In this document: positions 11,074 to 24,200 of the stretch, in pieces | How the letters are laid out: every line of letters begins with the position of its first letter | Numbering within the stretch: position 1 is the first letter of the stretch | From: Scortum barcoo | Lineage: Eukaryota; Chordata; Actinopteri; Centrarchiformes; Terapontidae | NCBI GenBank assembly: GCA_023238725.1 | Contig: CM041539.1 | Coordinates: forward strand, 24,888,104 to 24,952,103 | DNA length: 64,000 bases | Direction of reading: 5' to 3' | Translations under genes and position numbers: made by a program | Notes under the pieces: generated by a model | The model's input: the letters and a program-made list of their open reading frames with translations, nothing else | Told to the model about the DNA's origin: nothing | Database searches by the model: none

Positions 11074-13010
11074 ATTCAAATTCAAATTCAAATTTATTTA
11101 TTTAGAGCCCAAAATCACAAACATTGTTTGCCTCGGAGGGCTTTACAATCTGTACAGTTGTGACACCCTCTGTCCTTAGACCCTCGAACCGAGTCAGGAA
11201 AAACTTCAAAAAACCCTTTATGGGAAAAAGAAGAAACCTGAGGAAGAGCCACAGATGAGGGATCCCTCTCCCTGGGACGGACAGACGTGCAATAGATGCC
11301 ACATGTACAGAGAACATCATCAATCATAATTATGGAATTATACATGAGTCGTAATAAGCTGTAGCTATACTGAGTTCATTGGTTTAGTCCATGTGTGTGA
11401 AGGTATCACAGGTAATGGAAATGAGTCTGTGAGTCCAGGTGCATCTCTAGATGTCCTCATATGGAGCTCTGGGCCACTCGACCTTTCTCTCCACAGCACA
11501 GACACAGATCATGTCCCCACCAGGCCAGTGAACCTCAGACAGATGGACCACAACCAGAATCAGTGAGGAACCTGCAAGACTGGAGAGAACAAAGAGGACC
11601 GGGGCTCCGGCAGTAACATGCACTTTACAGGACATAAGAGTATTCACATTAACTAACCGTTTTGACACTTTAGCCAATTTAACTACTTTAACCAGTTTAG
11701 CCACTTTAACCAGTTTCTAAAAGTGACTCCAGTTTGCACTACTACCATAATATGAGTAAGCAAAGGAAGAGGAAAAGGAGGCAAGGAAGAGGAAGAGAGA
11801 AAAGAGGAAGAGGGAGAGGTGCCCGATGCATCATGGGAGCCCCCCGGCAGTCTAAACCTATAGCAGCATAACTAAGGGCGAGCCTGTGCCCACCCTAACT
11901 ATAAGCTTTATCAAAAAGGAAGGTTTTAAGTCTATTCTTAAACACTGACACTGTGTCTGCCTCTCGGACCCAGACTGGGAGCTGGTTCCAGAGAACAGGG
12001 GCCTGATAGCTGAAGGCTCTGCCCCCTAGACTACTTCTGGAAACCCTGGGAACTACAAGTAAGCCTGCGTTTTGGGAGCGCAGCGCTCTAGTCGGTTGAT
12101 AAGGAGTTATCAATTCATTAAGATATGATGGTGCCAGACCATGCAGAGCCTTATATGTGAGGAGAAGGATTTTAAAATCCACTCTAAATTTTACAGGGAG
12201 CCAATGCAGAGAAGCCAAGTACTGGAGTAATATGGTCTCTTTTCCTGGTTTTAGTCAGCACCCGAGCAGCGGCATTCTGGACCAGCTGTAGAGTCTTTAA
12301 CGACTTGTTTGGGCAGCCTGATAAAAGTGAATTACAATAATCCAGCCTGGAAGAGACAAATGCATGGACTAATTTTTCAGCATCGCTTTGGGACAAAAAG
12401 TGCCGAATTTTTGCGATGTTGCGCAGGTGGTAGTAAAAGGCAGACCTTGAAATATGCTTAATATGGGTGTCAAAGGACATATCCTGATCAAATAAAACCC
12501 GAGGTTCCTTACAGTGGTGCCGGAGGCCCAGTTAATGCCATCCAACAAGGCTATCATAGGAGAAAGCGTGTTCCTCAGGTGTTTCGGACCTAATAGGATC
12601 ACTTCAGTTTTATCTGAGTTCAACAACAACAACAGGAAATTTCTGGTCATCCAAGCCTTTATATCTTTAAGGCAGGCATGGAGTTTCAGGAGCTGATCAG
12701 TTTTGTCTGGCTCCACTGATAAATATAATTGGGTGTCATCAGCATAACAATGGAAATCTATGGAGTGCCTCCTGATGATATTGCCAAGCAAAGGGCAGCA
12801 TATACAAAATAAACAGAATTGGACCAAGCACTGAACCTTGTGGAACTCCATGACAGACTTTAGTATGCACAGAGGATTCATTATTAATATGGACAAACTG
12901 AGAGACCGATCTGATAAGTATGATCTGAACCAGTTTAATGCAGACCCTTTAATACCAAGCAGTTTTTCCATTCCATTCATACAGCATTTAGTAAGCCCCA
13001 ACTCCTAGAA
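11063..13010 (-). mobile_element. 5'-truncated L2-type LINE
   Basis: Minus-strand frames give a fish L2-clade ORF2. At 12369-13001 the reading includes WFRSYLSDRS, a degraded GVPQGSVLGP region, and FHCYADDTQLYLS with the catalytic YADD motif. At 12184-12480 it continues with FVSSRLDYCNSLLSGCP. At 11895-12218 the C-terminal end has ASLHWLPVKFRVDFKILLLT and a phrase ending in KNRLKTFLFDKAYS. The 3' end is at about 11063-11100, where the plus strand shows the tandem ATTCAA repeats typical of L2 tails. Stops and frameshifts make it inactive. The 5' end is cut near 13010. Confidence 0.85.
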
Positions 13011-14593
13011 TCCACCTGTCGGCTCTGAGTCTACTTTCATCTCAGTGGGAAGTTATTATTGTGATTTCTCACTCTGTGAACTGTACTACTTGCTCTCTTT
13101 TATGATGCAGCATAAATCAGGGCAGAAATGACCATTGAGTTGTTAAATAATAACACACTCTTTGGAGAATTAAGATTTATGTTTTGAAATGGGCATAATT
13201 AAAGACCTACATGGATACAGATGATACATGATTAAGTTCAATTTCAGTATTTTCTTTTTCTTTTCTTTTTTTTACCCCCCACCCTAGCAATATGAAATGT
13301 CACATAACCCTGCCCCTTTACTGACCCCTGCGATCATTTTCATACTGTCTATAACCTGAAATTTGAGTTATAACATGTACTCATTTATTATAGGAAAAAG
13401 TAATATGAAATTCATAATACAGTGATGTATTATGACTTATTGCAGTGATGATACATTTGTAAGTATTGAACCTTGACTTTGCTGTATCTGTTAATGTGTC
13501 TGCATTATACTCAGACTTGAGCCATTGTGAAAGAGCTATAGAAATGACCGACCTCAGACAAACTGCATTTTCAAGCATTACACCAAAATATACAATTAAC
13601 CTTTATGGATTAGCATTTGCTAAAGTCCACGTGTGAAAGGGGTTCTACTGTTGACTACATTTACTGAATAACACCAAAGACATCATTGCACTGGTGGCTC
13701 AAACATATACACATACACCCTGATACCTTGATCCTCACTGTTAATATTGTGTACAGGACTCATCTTAGTCTGATCTCCATGTTCTTTACTCCTGAATGTT
13801 TTCTGCCAAGATTCCATTTTATTGGTATATGACGTCACCTAGCGAGCAAGATCAAGTAATGCAGCCACCACTGAAAAAGCTGCACAGACAACCCTGGCAT
13901 GCAGGTTTAATTTCCTAAAGTAGTGTGACATATCTGTTTTTTATCTCAGGTCCCACTCCCACAGTAGGCCACAGTACTGTTTTTTTCAGCAGACAGGCTG
14001 GCCTCCACAAGTGGCTTCAGTCTGCTTGTAGGGCTCAAGATGTGGGGTTTATTGACAATTTTAATCTATTTTGGGATGGTTTAATTCTGTAAGAGAGATG
14101 GAATTCACCCAAACAAACTGGACTTAAAAATGCTACCTGGTACCCCTTAAAAGGAGAACTCTCTCTCACTCACTCTGATCCTTTTAATATGAATGAAGCT
14201 GTACTGTTAATCATTCCTGCAGTGAATGTTACTAAAGCCCAATTTTCCACATATATCCTTTGATTTGGCTGTGAAGAAATGTCTTTCTTTCATCATTAAG
14301 CAATTTTGTTCTCATCTTAACTCAATGTACTTGCCTTTTTCAGTAAAATTTATTCGGATTAGATCTAACTTAATTCACTATGGTTGATCAAACTCACTTT
14401 ACGCAAGTAAAATTAAACTTATTACTCAACTAGAATAGCTGCATTTCCTGAATAAAATGCAAATGAAAGCTTGAAGCTGTTATCTACTGCTGCCAGCTGC
14501 AAATCGGTTAGAGTCACATACAGGTGAAATTGTATCAAATGCTGCAGACTTGTTCTGCATCCCCATCTGTACGTTTGCTGTCACTATAGAATA
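13011..14593. other. Intergenic stretch, mostly unassigned, with a small LINE scrap
   Basis: No gene is supported. Around 14040-14160 the plus strand reads GVIDNF-like then LFWDGLIL and DGIHPNKLGLKML, phrases that resemble the end of a LINE ORF (the usual wording is a DGLHPN-x-LG motif). The rest shows no structure I can interpret. Confidence 0.45.
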
Positions 14594-15350
14594 TTACATC
14601 AAAGAGACACAGCACTTAATGCACTTAATAGTATTTTGGTGACCACCTGGTGGGGCTATTGAGGCTATGTTTAAATATGTCATGCCATGTTCATAAAGCA
14701 CGTGTCTCCAGATTGTTGTTAGATCTGGTGATGTCTTGTAATAGTGAGTGTGTGCTGTAACACGAGAGTTTGACTTCAGTTTTTCAATGGTCCCATCACT
14801 GTCTAAGATAGGTAAAATCATTCTTCCTCTGTCTAAAATCAGACCAAAAATAAACTCTAATGTTAGAGCTGAATTTAAATGCCAGTATACACTTTTAGGT
14901 ATGTTTCTCAAAAAACATGACATCATGACATGACAGCATGGAATGATCTGTAAAGCCAACTGGTTAAAATTAGCACATTTTAAAAATATTGAAATGGTCA
15001 ATGCAGGCTAATGAGATCCTATCATGTCTCAGGTGGGACCATGTGTACTGTCTGGAGACCATGAGAGTAGACTAGCTGCCTCTGTGTTGGGAAGCCAGAT
15101 GAGGCTCTGCATGATTACCATCCAAATGCTTGTTCTTTGTACAGTTAAAATCATTCAAGCCACAGCCACTTCTTTTTTCTAATAATAACTTCATTCAGTT
15201 GGTTAGAGAATAGATATTAATAAAAACAAGAGTAAAATGATCAAAAACTAAATCTGGCTAAAAGAAACTTCCTCTCTGTTAAATGTTTGACCTCTAGAGA
15301 AGCTTGAGTGAGAACAGGAGACCACTCCACTTCTCCACTAGTGTTCTATT
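14594..15350 (-). mobile_element. Tx1/L1-like LINE endonuclease-linker fragment
   Basis: The minus-strand frame at 14594-15001 contains IPKSVYWHLNSALTLEFIF and further on a degraded WWD-like region, the wording that joins endonuclease to RT in fish Tx1-like LINEs (a VYWHFN-type phrase). The plus-strand text at about 15190-15240 is the complement of an endonuclease phrase like FINIYAP. It is related in type to the element at 441-4453 and has stops throughout. Confidence 0.6.
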
Positions 15351-15719
15351 GTGACTTAAAACCATTTTGCCAAGTACATCAATTGGTTTCAGTTTTGTTG
15401 TTTCATATATTGTTGCTCTTTTTCTTTGCCTCTCTCGTTCCATTTACACTCAGAGTGAGACATTAAACTTTTTTCATCATCACTACTCATACACGTCACT
15501 TCTGTCAGACACACTCATCACTATCACTCTGTTTGACTGCACCTATGTCCTACCCATCAGTTTGTCTGCACTTACTCTGTTTGCTTTTGCCTCACTACTC
15601 CATTTAGTGCTTTATTCCTACACTTACATGGAGCAGGTTTTCATGTTTCCTCCTCCTCCATTATCTCAGCTTCCTCAACCATGCATTGCTTATTTCACTT
15701 GTCCTACTTACCTGTGTGT
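15351..15719. other. Intergenic stretch with an unsupported open frame
   Basis: A plus-strand open frame at 15367-15741 encodes a leucine-, serine- and tyrosine-rich product without resemblance to a known family. No splice signals or promoter were seen. I treat it as chance. Confidence 0.4.
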
Positions 15720-15913
15720 TACAACGACACAAGACAGGTAGACCCAAATGCAGGACAAAGTCAGGTTGAAGGTTTTCAAAAAGAAGCTTTAATAAAGTTC
15801 CTACAGAGCAGGCTTGGAAAGATAGCCGTGGCTTCATGGCTGGATTGAAGAGATCTTGACAATGGACGATGGCTCACAGGACATGGACGCATGAGTAAGG
15901 TCATCGGGGACTA

Positions 15914-15944
<31 letters not shown>

Positions 15945-15948
15945 CATG

Positions 15949-15988
<40 letters not shown>

Positions 15989-16150
15989 TATACACACACA
16001 AGGTAATGGGGAACAGGTGCAGACAATCTCACAGGCGGGGCAGGAAACACACAAGGGCAGGAAGTTAAGGGACCTGAAACGAGAGGAGAGTTAGGGATTT
16101 CAAAATAAAACAGACACGCCAGAACAGGAAACAGAAACATGACAGACATG
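15720..16150. repeat. Interspersed repeat with (TA)n and (CA)n
   Basis: The stretch starts with a CAAGACAGGTAGACCCAAATG phrase shared by abundant fish repeats, and near its end has ACAGGAAACAGAAACATGAC, also repeat-like. A (TA)n run (about 15915-15940) and a (CA)n run (about 15953-15983) sit in the middle. I know the phrases but not the family. Confidence 0.5.
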
Positions 16151-16689
16151 ACAACTTAACAGACATGACGAGACATGATTTGATTTTAACACAATTACCG
16201 CTGAGTTTTTACCAAAGCTGCAAGAAACTGTAAAAATCTGTACCTATCTATCTATCTAGAAGTCTGCTTGTTTTAGAACTTTGGGCAATACCTGCACTGA
16301 CCAAAGCACTAATTCTATTTACGATTGGATCTACGCCACCAGAACTAAATGATCAAGTTTAGTAAATATGTTTCATTCCATATTGTCAGATTTTTCTCCT
16401 ATATTCTTAGTTTTCTATTCAGATTTCTTATTAATAATCTCCTAAACTACCTGCCAGGTATACTTATATATATAATATGACATCATGTAATACAATTCAT
16501 TATGATATAATATGATATAATGTTACATATTACTGTATAATATAATTGTATAATTACTCCAATGACTTACTCATAAGTGAAATAAGAAAGAGTGATTGCA
16601 AGTAAAACAATGCACGGCAGAGGAGTGCCAGGTGGGAAGAGAGAGGGAGGGACCAGGGGACCATCACATTATAGATCACCTGGATTTTT

Positions 16690-16860
16690 TTAAATGGACC
16701 GTGAAAATTCATCTATGCTTTTATCTCGCCACATCTAGATTACTGTGTTTTCCTGTATTCAGGGCTCAGCCAAAAGGTCATCTCCCATCTCCGGCTCACT
16801 AAAAACTTAGCAGCCAGACTTCAGAATTCAAAGAGAGAAGGCACCAACATGTTGCACCGG
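16690..16860 (+). mobile_element. L2-like LINE C-terminal scrap
   Basis: The plus strand can be read as SRLLCF / LDYCVF then GLSQKVISHLRLTKNLAARL in two frames, matching the phrase before the C-terminal domain of fish L2 ORF2 (LDYCN-x-L ... NAAARLL). Only about 170 bp survive. Confidence 0.55.
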
Positions 16861-17129
16861 TGATCGTTTGCAGCCAGAGTCTGCACAGTAGTGATCGAAA
16901 GGGGATCACAGTATAAAGGTCCCACCCATAGAACTGTCAGACTTGGTCAGTAATCAATAATTAGGAACTGAAAACTAACAATGAAGTTCAAGTTGTCTTT
17001 CCTCTCGAGGTTCCTATTCTACATAGGGTTAGGGTTAGATTGATAGCTGGCTTGTTTTACCCTATTTTTTGAACATCAAATAACTCATCCAAATCAGTGT
17101 CATAAGAATTATATAAAATGACAGCAACC

Positions 17130-17540
17130 ATGGAGCACGTGAGTGAGGGAAAGATGGAGCGTGAGATTGACAGGCGGATTGGTGCAGCGTCATCCGCAGT
17201 TATGCGGTCGGTGTACTGTACCAGACCGTTGTAATGGTGAAGAAGGAGCTGAGTTGAAAGGCGAAGCTCTCTATTTACCGCACAATCTACGCTCCCACCC
17301 TCACCTATGGTCATGAAGTTTGGGTAATGACCGAAAAGACAAGATCGCATGAATACAAGCGCCAAAATGAGTTTCCTCCTTGCAGGGTGGCTGGGCGCTC
17401 GCTTAGAGAAATTCCAGATGATGTTTCCAGAGATGTTCCAGGCATGTCCCACTGGGAGGAGGAGACCCCGGGGCAAGACCCAGGACATGCTGGGGAGACT
17501 ATGTCTCTAAGCTGTGCCAGCCAAGATGTTTTGGTTTCAC
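17130..17540 (+). mobile_element. RTE/Rex3-like LINE 3' fragment
   Basis: The plus strand reads through a degraded SIYRTIYAPTLTYGHEVWVMTE phrase (about 17265-17335), then text equivalent to RVAGLSLRD, and then GMSHWEEETPGQDPGH in a second frame, which corresponds to the CPTGRRPRGRPRT phrase of RTE-type elements. Indels break the frame. It ends about 700 bp upstream of the apoB start codon. Confidence 0.7.
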
Positions 17541-18063
17541 TTTTAGGGAGCTGTGGCTGTCATGTTGTCCATCTTTATATACAGTCCCTGGTTCCCACAG
17601 CCTGCTTGGTTACAATCTTTTGTGTCAATTTTGTAGACATTTGCTTATGTAGGTCATATAGAGACATTAGTATTAACTAAGACTTTTTCATAACAACTTT
17701 CATAATAATTTCAAAACTCCATAGAGTCCTTTTAAGGTGAGAAACAGAATCATCATTGGGCTGTTCAGACCGAACTTGCAGTTCCTCCAGCAGCTCTCCT
17801 TGATGTAGTAAAAGCAGTCACAAGATCTGTTTCACTCATTAGTATGATGTTGATTGTAACATTTCAGGAGTTATCGACCAAAACATAAAGTTGATTGTTA
17901 CAGCACCACAATTTGGCTGTTAAATATCCAAGAACTGTAATCTAAATTTAATTATAAAATAGAAATTAAAACAAGTCCGGTATCTGAGGCCTGGAAACAC
18001 TTAGAAATCCTCACCTGGAAACTGCTATTTACCCAACAAAAACCCTCTGTGCTAGTCAGAGTT
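17541..18063. other. Upstream flank of apoB
   Basis: About 500 bp of unique-looking sequence between the RTE fragment and the putative proximal promoter. No coding exon is seen. Any distal liver or gut elements cannot be picked out by eye. Confidence 0.4.
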
Positions 18064-18076
18064 TGAACTTTGAAAT
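18064..18076 (-). promoter_or_regulatory. Candidate HNF4/nuclear-receptor DR1 site
   Basis: The plus strand reads TGAACTTTGAAAT; its complement ATTTCAAAGTTCA is two half-sites spaced by one base, the DR1 form bound by HNF4-alpha and related receptors. It lies about 90 bp upstream of the TATA box. Human APOB has an HNF4-type site in its proximal promoter, so position and form agree, but binding is inference. Confidence 0.4.
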
Positions 18077-18156
18077 GACCTCCCAGGCTTTTCTGTATCA
18101 GTATACCTCTTGCACTCAGCAGGGCTGGGTTATGAAGGTACAGGGAAGAGGGACTT

Positions 18157-18163
18157 TATAAAA
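18157..18163 (+). promoter_or_regulatory. apoB TATA box
   Basis: TATAAAA lies 79 bp upstream of the start codon. Transcription should begin about 30 bp downstream, near 18187, giving a 5' leader of roughly 55 bases. No ATG lies between that point and 18242. Confidence 0.65.
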
Positions 18164-18241
18164 GATCGGGGTTGAGGTGTTGTTGTATTGGCCAAGACGG
18201 AGAGGGTTGAAGAACACAGAGAAAACCATTTTCATTAGCCC

Positions 18242-21200
18242 ATGATGGGTTACAGCAAGCTGTGTCTGTTACTGCTGCTGAGCAGCTACACATTGGCTCG
18301 TAAGTAGGAACCCATTTTGATTGAAAATACTTGAATTATAATTAAATTCATACAAAATCTTAACAGCATTTTTATAATCACTTGTCAAGTGGAGCAAATT
18401 ATTTTGTCAGATGCAACAGTGTATATAGTAGTAATCTTTATATATATAAATTGCCAAATGGATTAAATTAATTCCTCAAATAGCCTCCATGTTAATTTAC
18501 TAAGTTTACTTTGATCTCCACTACTGGTGAAAGGGACATGAAATCCAAAACTTACCTTTTCCCATGGAGGAAGGGTATGAGAAACAAGGAAACCTTTTCT
18601 TTTCTTCACTACTTAAGTATTATGGAATTATAGTCAATAATGTCTATTAACCTGAATTTTTTTTACCATTTATATGATCTCTCTGTTGTGTTTTCCAGAG
18701 GAAGGAAATGACAATAATGAACAATCGTCAACATGTCTGTGTAAGTTGCTATGAACACATTAGTTACATTGATATTAAATGTCCATTACCTAATCAATAA
18801 ATCTTACAGCCTGTCAAATAATTTTCAAAAAGCTTTCTAACTGCCCCAAATTGATACAATTACAAAAACTCTGGGCTTTGTGAGTTCCTTTAACAGGCTT
18901 GACAGTTTGTATACTGATAAAGAGTTAAGTGTGTATTTGCCAAGGATAGAAAGAGGATGGTAAGTGGTATGTTGTTGCAAACAGACACACTGACCTGCTC
19001 ACAGATCGATGGGGCCTGTGCTAAACTAATAAACACATGACTTGTTTTCTAGAGATAGCAGCGAGAGCTGATGGACTCTTGCTCTGTGTTGCACATGATC
19101 CAGTATAATAGCTGTTGTTCACTATGGGGGATATCATTTATCATTTATCATTTTGCTGCCAAGTGATGATGTAGATCCCTAACTGGGAACTTATAATAAT
19201 AATATTATAATAATAATAATTCTATTTAAAAATACACACATACAAATATTGAATAATGAACTAAAGCTAACATAGAGAAAAGAGATTTAAATAGCTGCTT
19301 CAAACAAAGCACAGATTAAGCTAATTTGATGGACTGGGGAAGGCTGTTCCACGGTCTGGGAGCTACAACTGTGAAAGCACGGTCACCTTTGGTTTTCAGA
19401 TAGGAACGGTGAACGAGTAGAATACCATGATCAGATGAAGTAGCCAGCAGTTAGAGAAGGGGTTCAGCAACTCTACTAAATACGCAGGGGCCAGGTCAAG
19501 CAAGGACTTGTAAGTAATAAGTAAAATCTCGTAAATGAGTATGTATTTTACTGGAAGCCAAGAATTGTGGTGGTATGGGACTGATGATTAGTCTAAGTTA
19601 ACACCCTACCTGCTGCATTTTGCATTAGTTGAAAATGAGCTAAAGAGGGCTGAGGACCTTATGATACAGGAAGAACAGATTTCATATAGATTTAATGTAG
19701 GAACATGACATCATCTTTAAAGGCAGTGTTGACTTGAAATAATTTTATCAGCTCTTTGTACATAAGGGATAAAGAGACACAATCTGACCATGATATACCC
19801 TTATCTTATTGTAGTGACATCCAGATTCAAGGCCTATAAGAAATATGTGTACCAGTACACCACAGAGAGCAGAAATGGTGTGATGGGCACTGCCAGTCTG
19901 AGGAATGGCCCTAAAGTCTCTTGTCAGGTACATGACCACTGTGTTCCACTTTGTCAGTTCACTTGATAACAGACTGTTCTTATCTAAGCTCCCTCTCTGT
20001 TTTTTAAATGACCCTGTGTCTGCTTTCACATATCTTTAGGTAGAGATCGAAGTCCCTCAGACATGCAGATTTATCATGCACACCAGGGACTGTGCTCTCA
20101 GTGATGTGTTACTCATGGATCCAGAGGGCCAGCCAGTCTACAGACAGACCCCCAGCTCTGAGGCCTTCCAAGCCGCAATGGAAAAGTTAGTCCAAAGCGT
20201 TCTTCACATGATTTGATATAAATGCAATAATGTCACATGCCTTTGTAAGTTGTAACTAAGATGAAAAACATGTTTTTTTGTCTCCAAGTTGAGCCTTGAC
20301 AAACAAAAATGTAAAAAGAAAAGAAAAGAAAAGCACACTTTAAATCCTATACAAGTGTAATGTTAGCCTGAAGCCCTGTAGGGCAAAGCTGTTGTGTCAA
20401 GTGTGAATCAGAATGTAAAAACAGCGTGACAATGTGAAAGGGGTCATTCATTGTCATTAACCCGCAGAGAATTATCATATGAATCTGAAGCTCTCCCCAC
20501 CTCAATCTTATAGTTTTATAGTGAGTTGCAGTTTGTTTTTATGTTTAGTTTAGATTTTGGTTCATTTCTCCTCTCATAGCATATTTTTTAGCCACAGTTA
20601 GAAGCTGTTGTCAGCTAGAAGGCTCTAAAACTCACTATATGACGCTGTTGCGCCGTAATTGCTGGATGTATAAATAAGAAATCGTTTGCTAAGAAGTTTG
20701 CCATATCTCATCAAAAGGTCCACAGCCTTCAGTGTTTTTTCGCAGCCCCAAAGTGGCCAAAACATCAGATGTTGCAGATTTTAAAGGAATGGGAAGATCC
20801 ATCAACCTACCAGCACCTATAAAACTTAATGTCCTCTCTGTTCGCTAGGCAACCACTGATGACTCCAGGAAGCCCCTATACTCAGAGGTGGTCCTGCACA
20901 CAACCCCCCATAAAACAGATTGTTGTTTTTACACTTTTGGTACAGATTAAACAAACAACATATTACTTGTTAAACTATTTCCAGTCTCTCCAGTCTTTAC
21001 AGCTTCATATCGAATGGACAGATATGAAAGTGGCATCGATCTTCTTATCTAACTCTCAGCAAGAAAGCTCATGCATTTAAATTATTCCTTTAAATTAGTA
21101 TATTATATGGATTTTATAGAGCTGCTTATTGTAATACTGTCCTGCAAGTTCTTTTTAATTCAAGAGACAGGTTCCAGCATCTAAATACAGTGGAAATCAT

Positions 21201-24200
21201 TATTTTCTTTATTTCTACATTTGTATTTATTACAATATTATAAATTAATGAAACAGACAGCTTCACTATTTACTGAATGTGATTGTGTTTGTATTGACAC
21301 CATGGGCCTACTAACGGGGGCATTACATGACCAGGCATTATCCTAAATCCACTTGACGAGGACACCTTCAACCACAGGTGCTTTCGCTGCGTGCATTCGT
21401 TTTCTGTCTTCATCGCTATTTGTTCACTATTTCTCGTTGTTTGAGTTGACTACACAAGGTAGTCTGAGGAACACCAAGTTCCAGTGGTACATCTCATTGG
21501 GTCATTTTTGCTAGTCTGTCATGACCTTTGAGGAGATGATATTTACAAAAGATAAGTAAAGAGAAGAAGAGCAAGATAAAAAGAAAAAAGTAGATTGAGT
21601 GGAGCCTAAGGGGAGAGAGTGCACCCTCAAAAGAGGGGAAGGGATCTGGAACTTATACTTGCTGTAATTTTCAAAATAACAGGCACTTTCTCCTAATTTT
21701 ACTTATGTACAGGGTCTATATACACTGCTCAAAAAAATAAAGGGAACACTAAAATAACACATCCTAGATCTGAATGAATGAAATATTCTTATTAAATACT
21801 TTGTTCTTTACATAGTTGAATGTGCTGACAACAAAATCACACAAAAATTATTAATGGATTTGGAGTCACACTCAAAATTAAAGTGGAAAAACACACTACA
21901 GGCTGATCCAACTTTGATGTAATGTCCTTAAAACAAGTCAAAATGAGGCTCAGTAGTGTGTGTGGCCTCCACGTGCCTGTATGACCTCCCTACAACGCCT
22001 GGACATGGGCATGCTCCTGATGAGGTGGCGGATGGTCTCCTGAGGGATCTCCTCCCAGACCTGGACTAAAGCATCCGCCAACTCCTGGACAGTCTGTGGT
22101 GCAACGTGGCGTTGGTGGATGGAGCGAGACATGATGTCCCAGATGTGCTCAATTGGATTCAGGTCTGGGGAACGGGCGGGCCAGTCCATAGCATCAATGC
22201 CTTCATCAATGCAGGAACTGCTGACACACTCCAGCAGCACATGAGGTCTAGCATTGTCTTGCATTAGGAGGAACCCAGGGCCAACCGCACCAGCATATGG
22301 TCTCACAAGGGGTCTGAGGATCTCATCTCGGTACCTAATGGCAGTCAGGCTACCTCTGGTGAGCACATGGATGGAGGGCTGTGCGGCATTTGCCCCCAAA
22401 GAGAATGTGCCACCTGCTGCCACCCCACACCATTACTGACCCACTGCCAAACCGGTCATGCTGGAGGATGTTGCAGGCAGGCAGAACATTCTCCACGGCG
22501 TCTCCAGACTCTGTCACGTCTGTCACATGTGCTCAGTGTGAACCTGCTTTCATCTGTGAAGAGCACAGGGCGCCAGTGGCAAATTTGCCAATCTTGGTGT
22601 TCTCATCCTGCACGGTGTTGGGCTGTAAGCACAACCCCCACCTGTGGACGTCGGGCCCTCATACCACCCTCATGGAGTCTGTTTCTGACCGTTTGAGCAG
22701 ACACATGCACATTTGTGGCCTGCTGGAGGTCATTTTGCAGGGCTCTGGCAGTGCTCCTCCTGTTCCTCCTTGCACAAAGGCACAAAGGCGGAGGTAGCGG
22801 TCCTGCTGCTGGGTTGTTGCCCTCCTACAGCCTCCTCCACGTCTCCTGATGTACTGGCCTGTCTCCTGGTAGCGCCTCCATGCTCTGGACACTACGCTGA
22901 CAGACACAGCAAACCTTCTTGCCACAGCTCGCATTGATGTGCCATCCTGGATGAGCTGCACTACCTGAGCCACTTGTGTGGGTTGTAGACTCCGTCTCAT
23001 GCTACCACTAGAGTGAAAGCACCGCACCGCCAGCATTCAAAAGTGACCAAAACATCAGCCAGAAAGCATAGGAACTGAGAAGTGGTCTGTGGTCACCACC
23101 TGCAGAACCACTCCTTTATTGGGGGTGTCTTGCTAATTGCCTATAATTTCCACCTGTTGTCTATTCCATTTGCACAACAGCATGTGAAATTGATTGTCAA
23201 TCAGTGTTGCTTCCTAAGTGGACAGTTTGATTTCACAGAAGTGATTGATTGACTTGGAGTTACATTGTGTTGTTTAAGTGTTCCCTTTAATTTTTTTGAG
23301 CAGTGTATATTTATAGTGTTGTGATTATAGTGTTGATTGACAACGACAAACAACAGAAGAAGGCAGTGGTGACAAATGTGGCATGTAGCTTGAGAATGAC
23401 CAGGGGCTGAAAGAGGAATGAGAAAAGATGTATATGCGGTCTGTACCTGCCTGTCTGCGGGACCTTGTGGAACTGAACATAAAATGCCTCTGGAATCAAC
23501 ATATTGTGAACCTATACTGATCCTGTTTACTGTAAAATATTACTAAGTAGTCTGTCTTTCCAGGAATCCTCTGAAGTTCACTGTGGAGAAAGTCACTAGT
23601 GTCCACCTTTATCCCGAGACAGATGAGCCAGTCAACATCCTCAACATTAAGAGAGGAATTGTTTCAGCGCTCATGGTGCCCATCATGGAGGATGAACAGA
23701 ACAGCCTCATGGTTAATATCTTCCCAGAAGATAAAAGTGACTTATCCTAATATGTATCAGAAAAACCATAACCATAACATAAGGATAGGTGATGCAATAT
23801 TACTATAGATGTCAATTTCCTGATCCCCAGGGAGTAAACTGGGTTATTACAGATATAAAAGGAGCAGATGCAGACTGTAAAAAACAATATGAGAATTTAT
23901 GTTAAGTTAAATGCCTCCTTTGCATTTTTTTATTTTAGAGTACAGTGCATGGACACTGTTTAACAGACACTGTGGTGAATGCCAGGAGGGATATTGCCAC
24001 AGATGTGACACTATCCAGAGATCTGTCCCAGTGTGACCAGTTCTACAGCAGGGAACTAGCAAACAGCCCTCTGGCCCTGCTGCAAAAACTGGTAAGACAA
24101 GAGCGCCTGCCTCTAAAGGCACTGCCTGAATACTGTTTTAATAATGTTTTGTTTTGTGGGATTGATTTGATTGATTTGAGCAGAGTTCTAGCATGAGATT

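Noticed and set aside
15367..15741. Plus-strand open frame of 124 codons
   Set aside because: No family resemblance, low-complexity composition and no promoter or splice context.
20186..23563. Search for a further apoB exon in the large intron 4
   Set aside because: Exons 4 and 5 join in phase 2 with the conserved text continuous, so nothing is missing.
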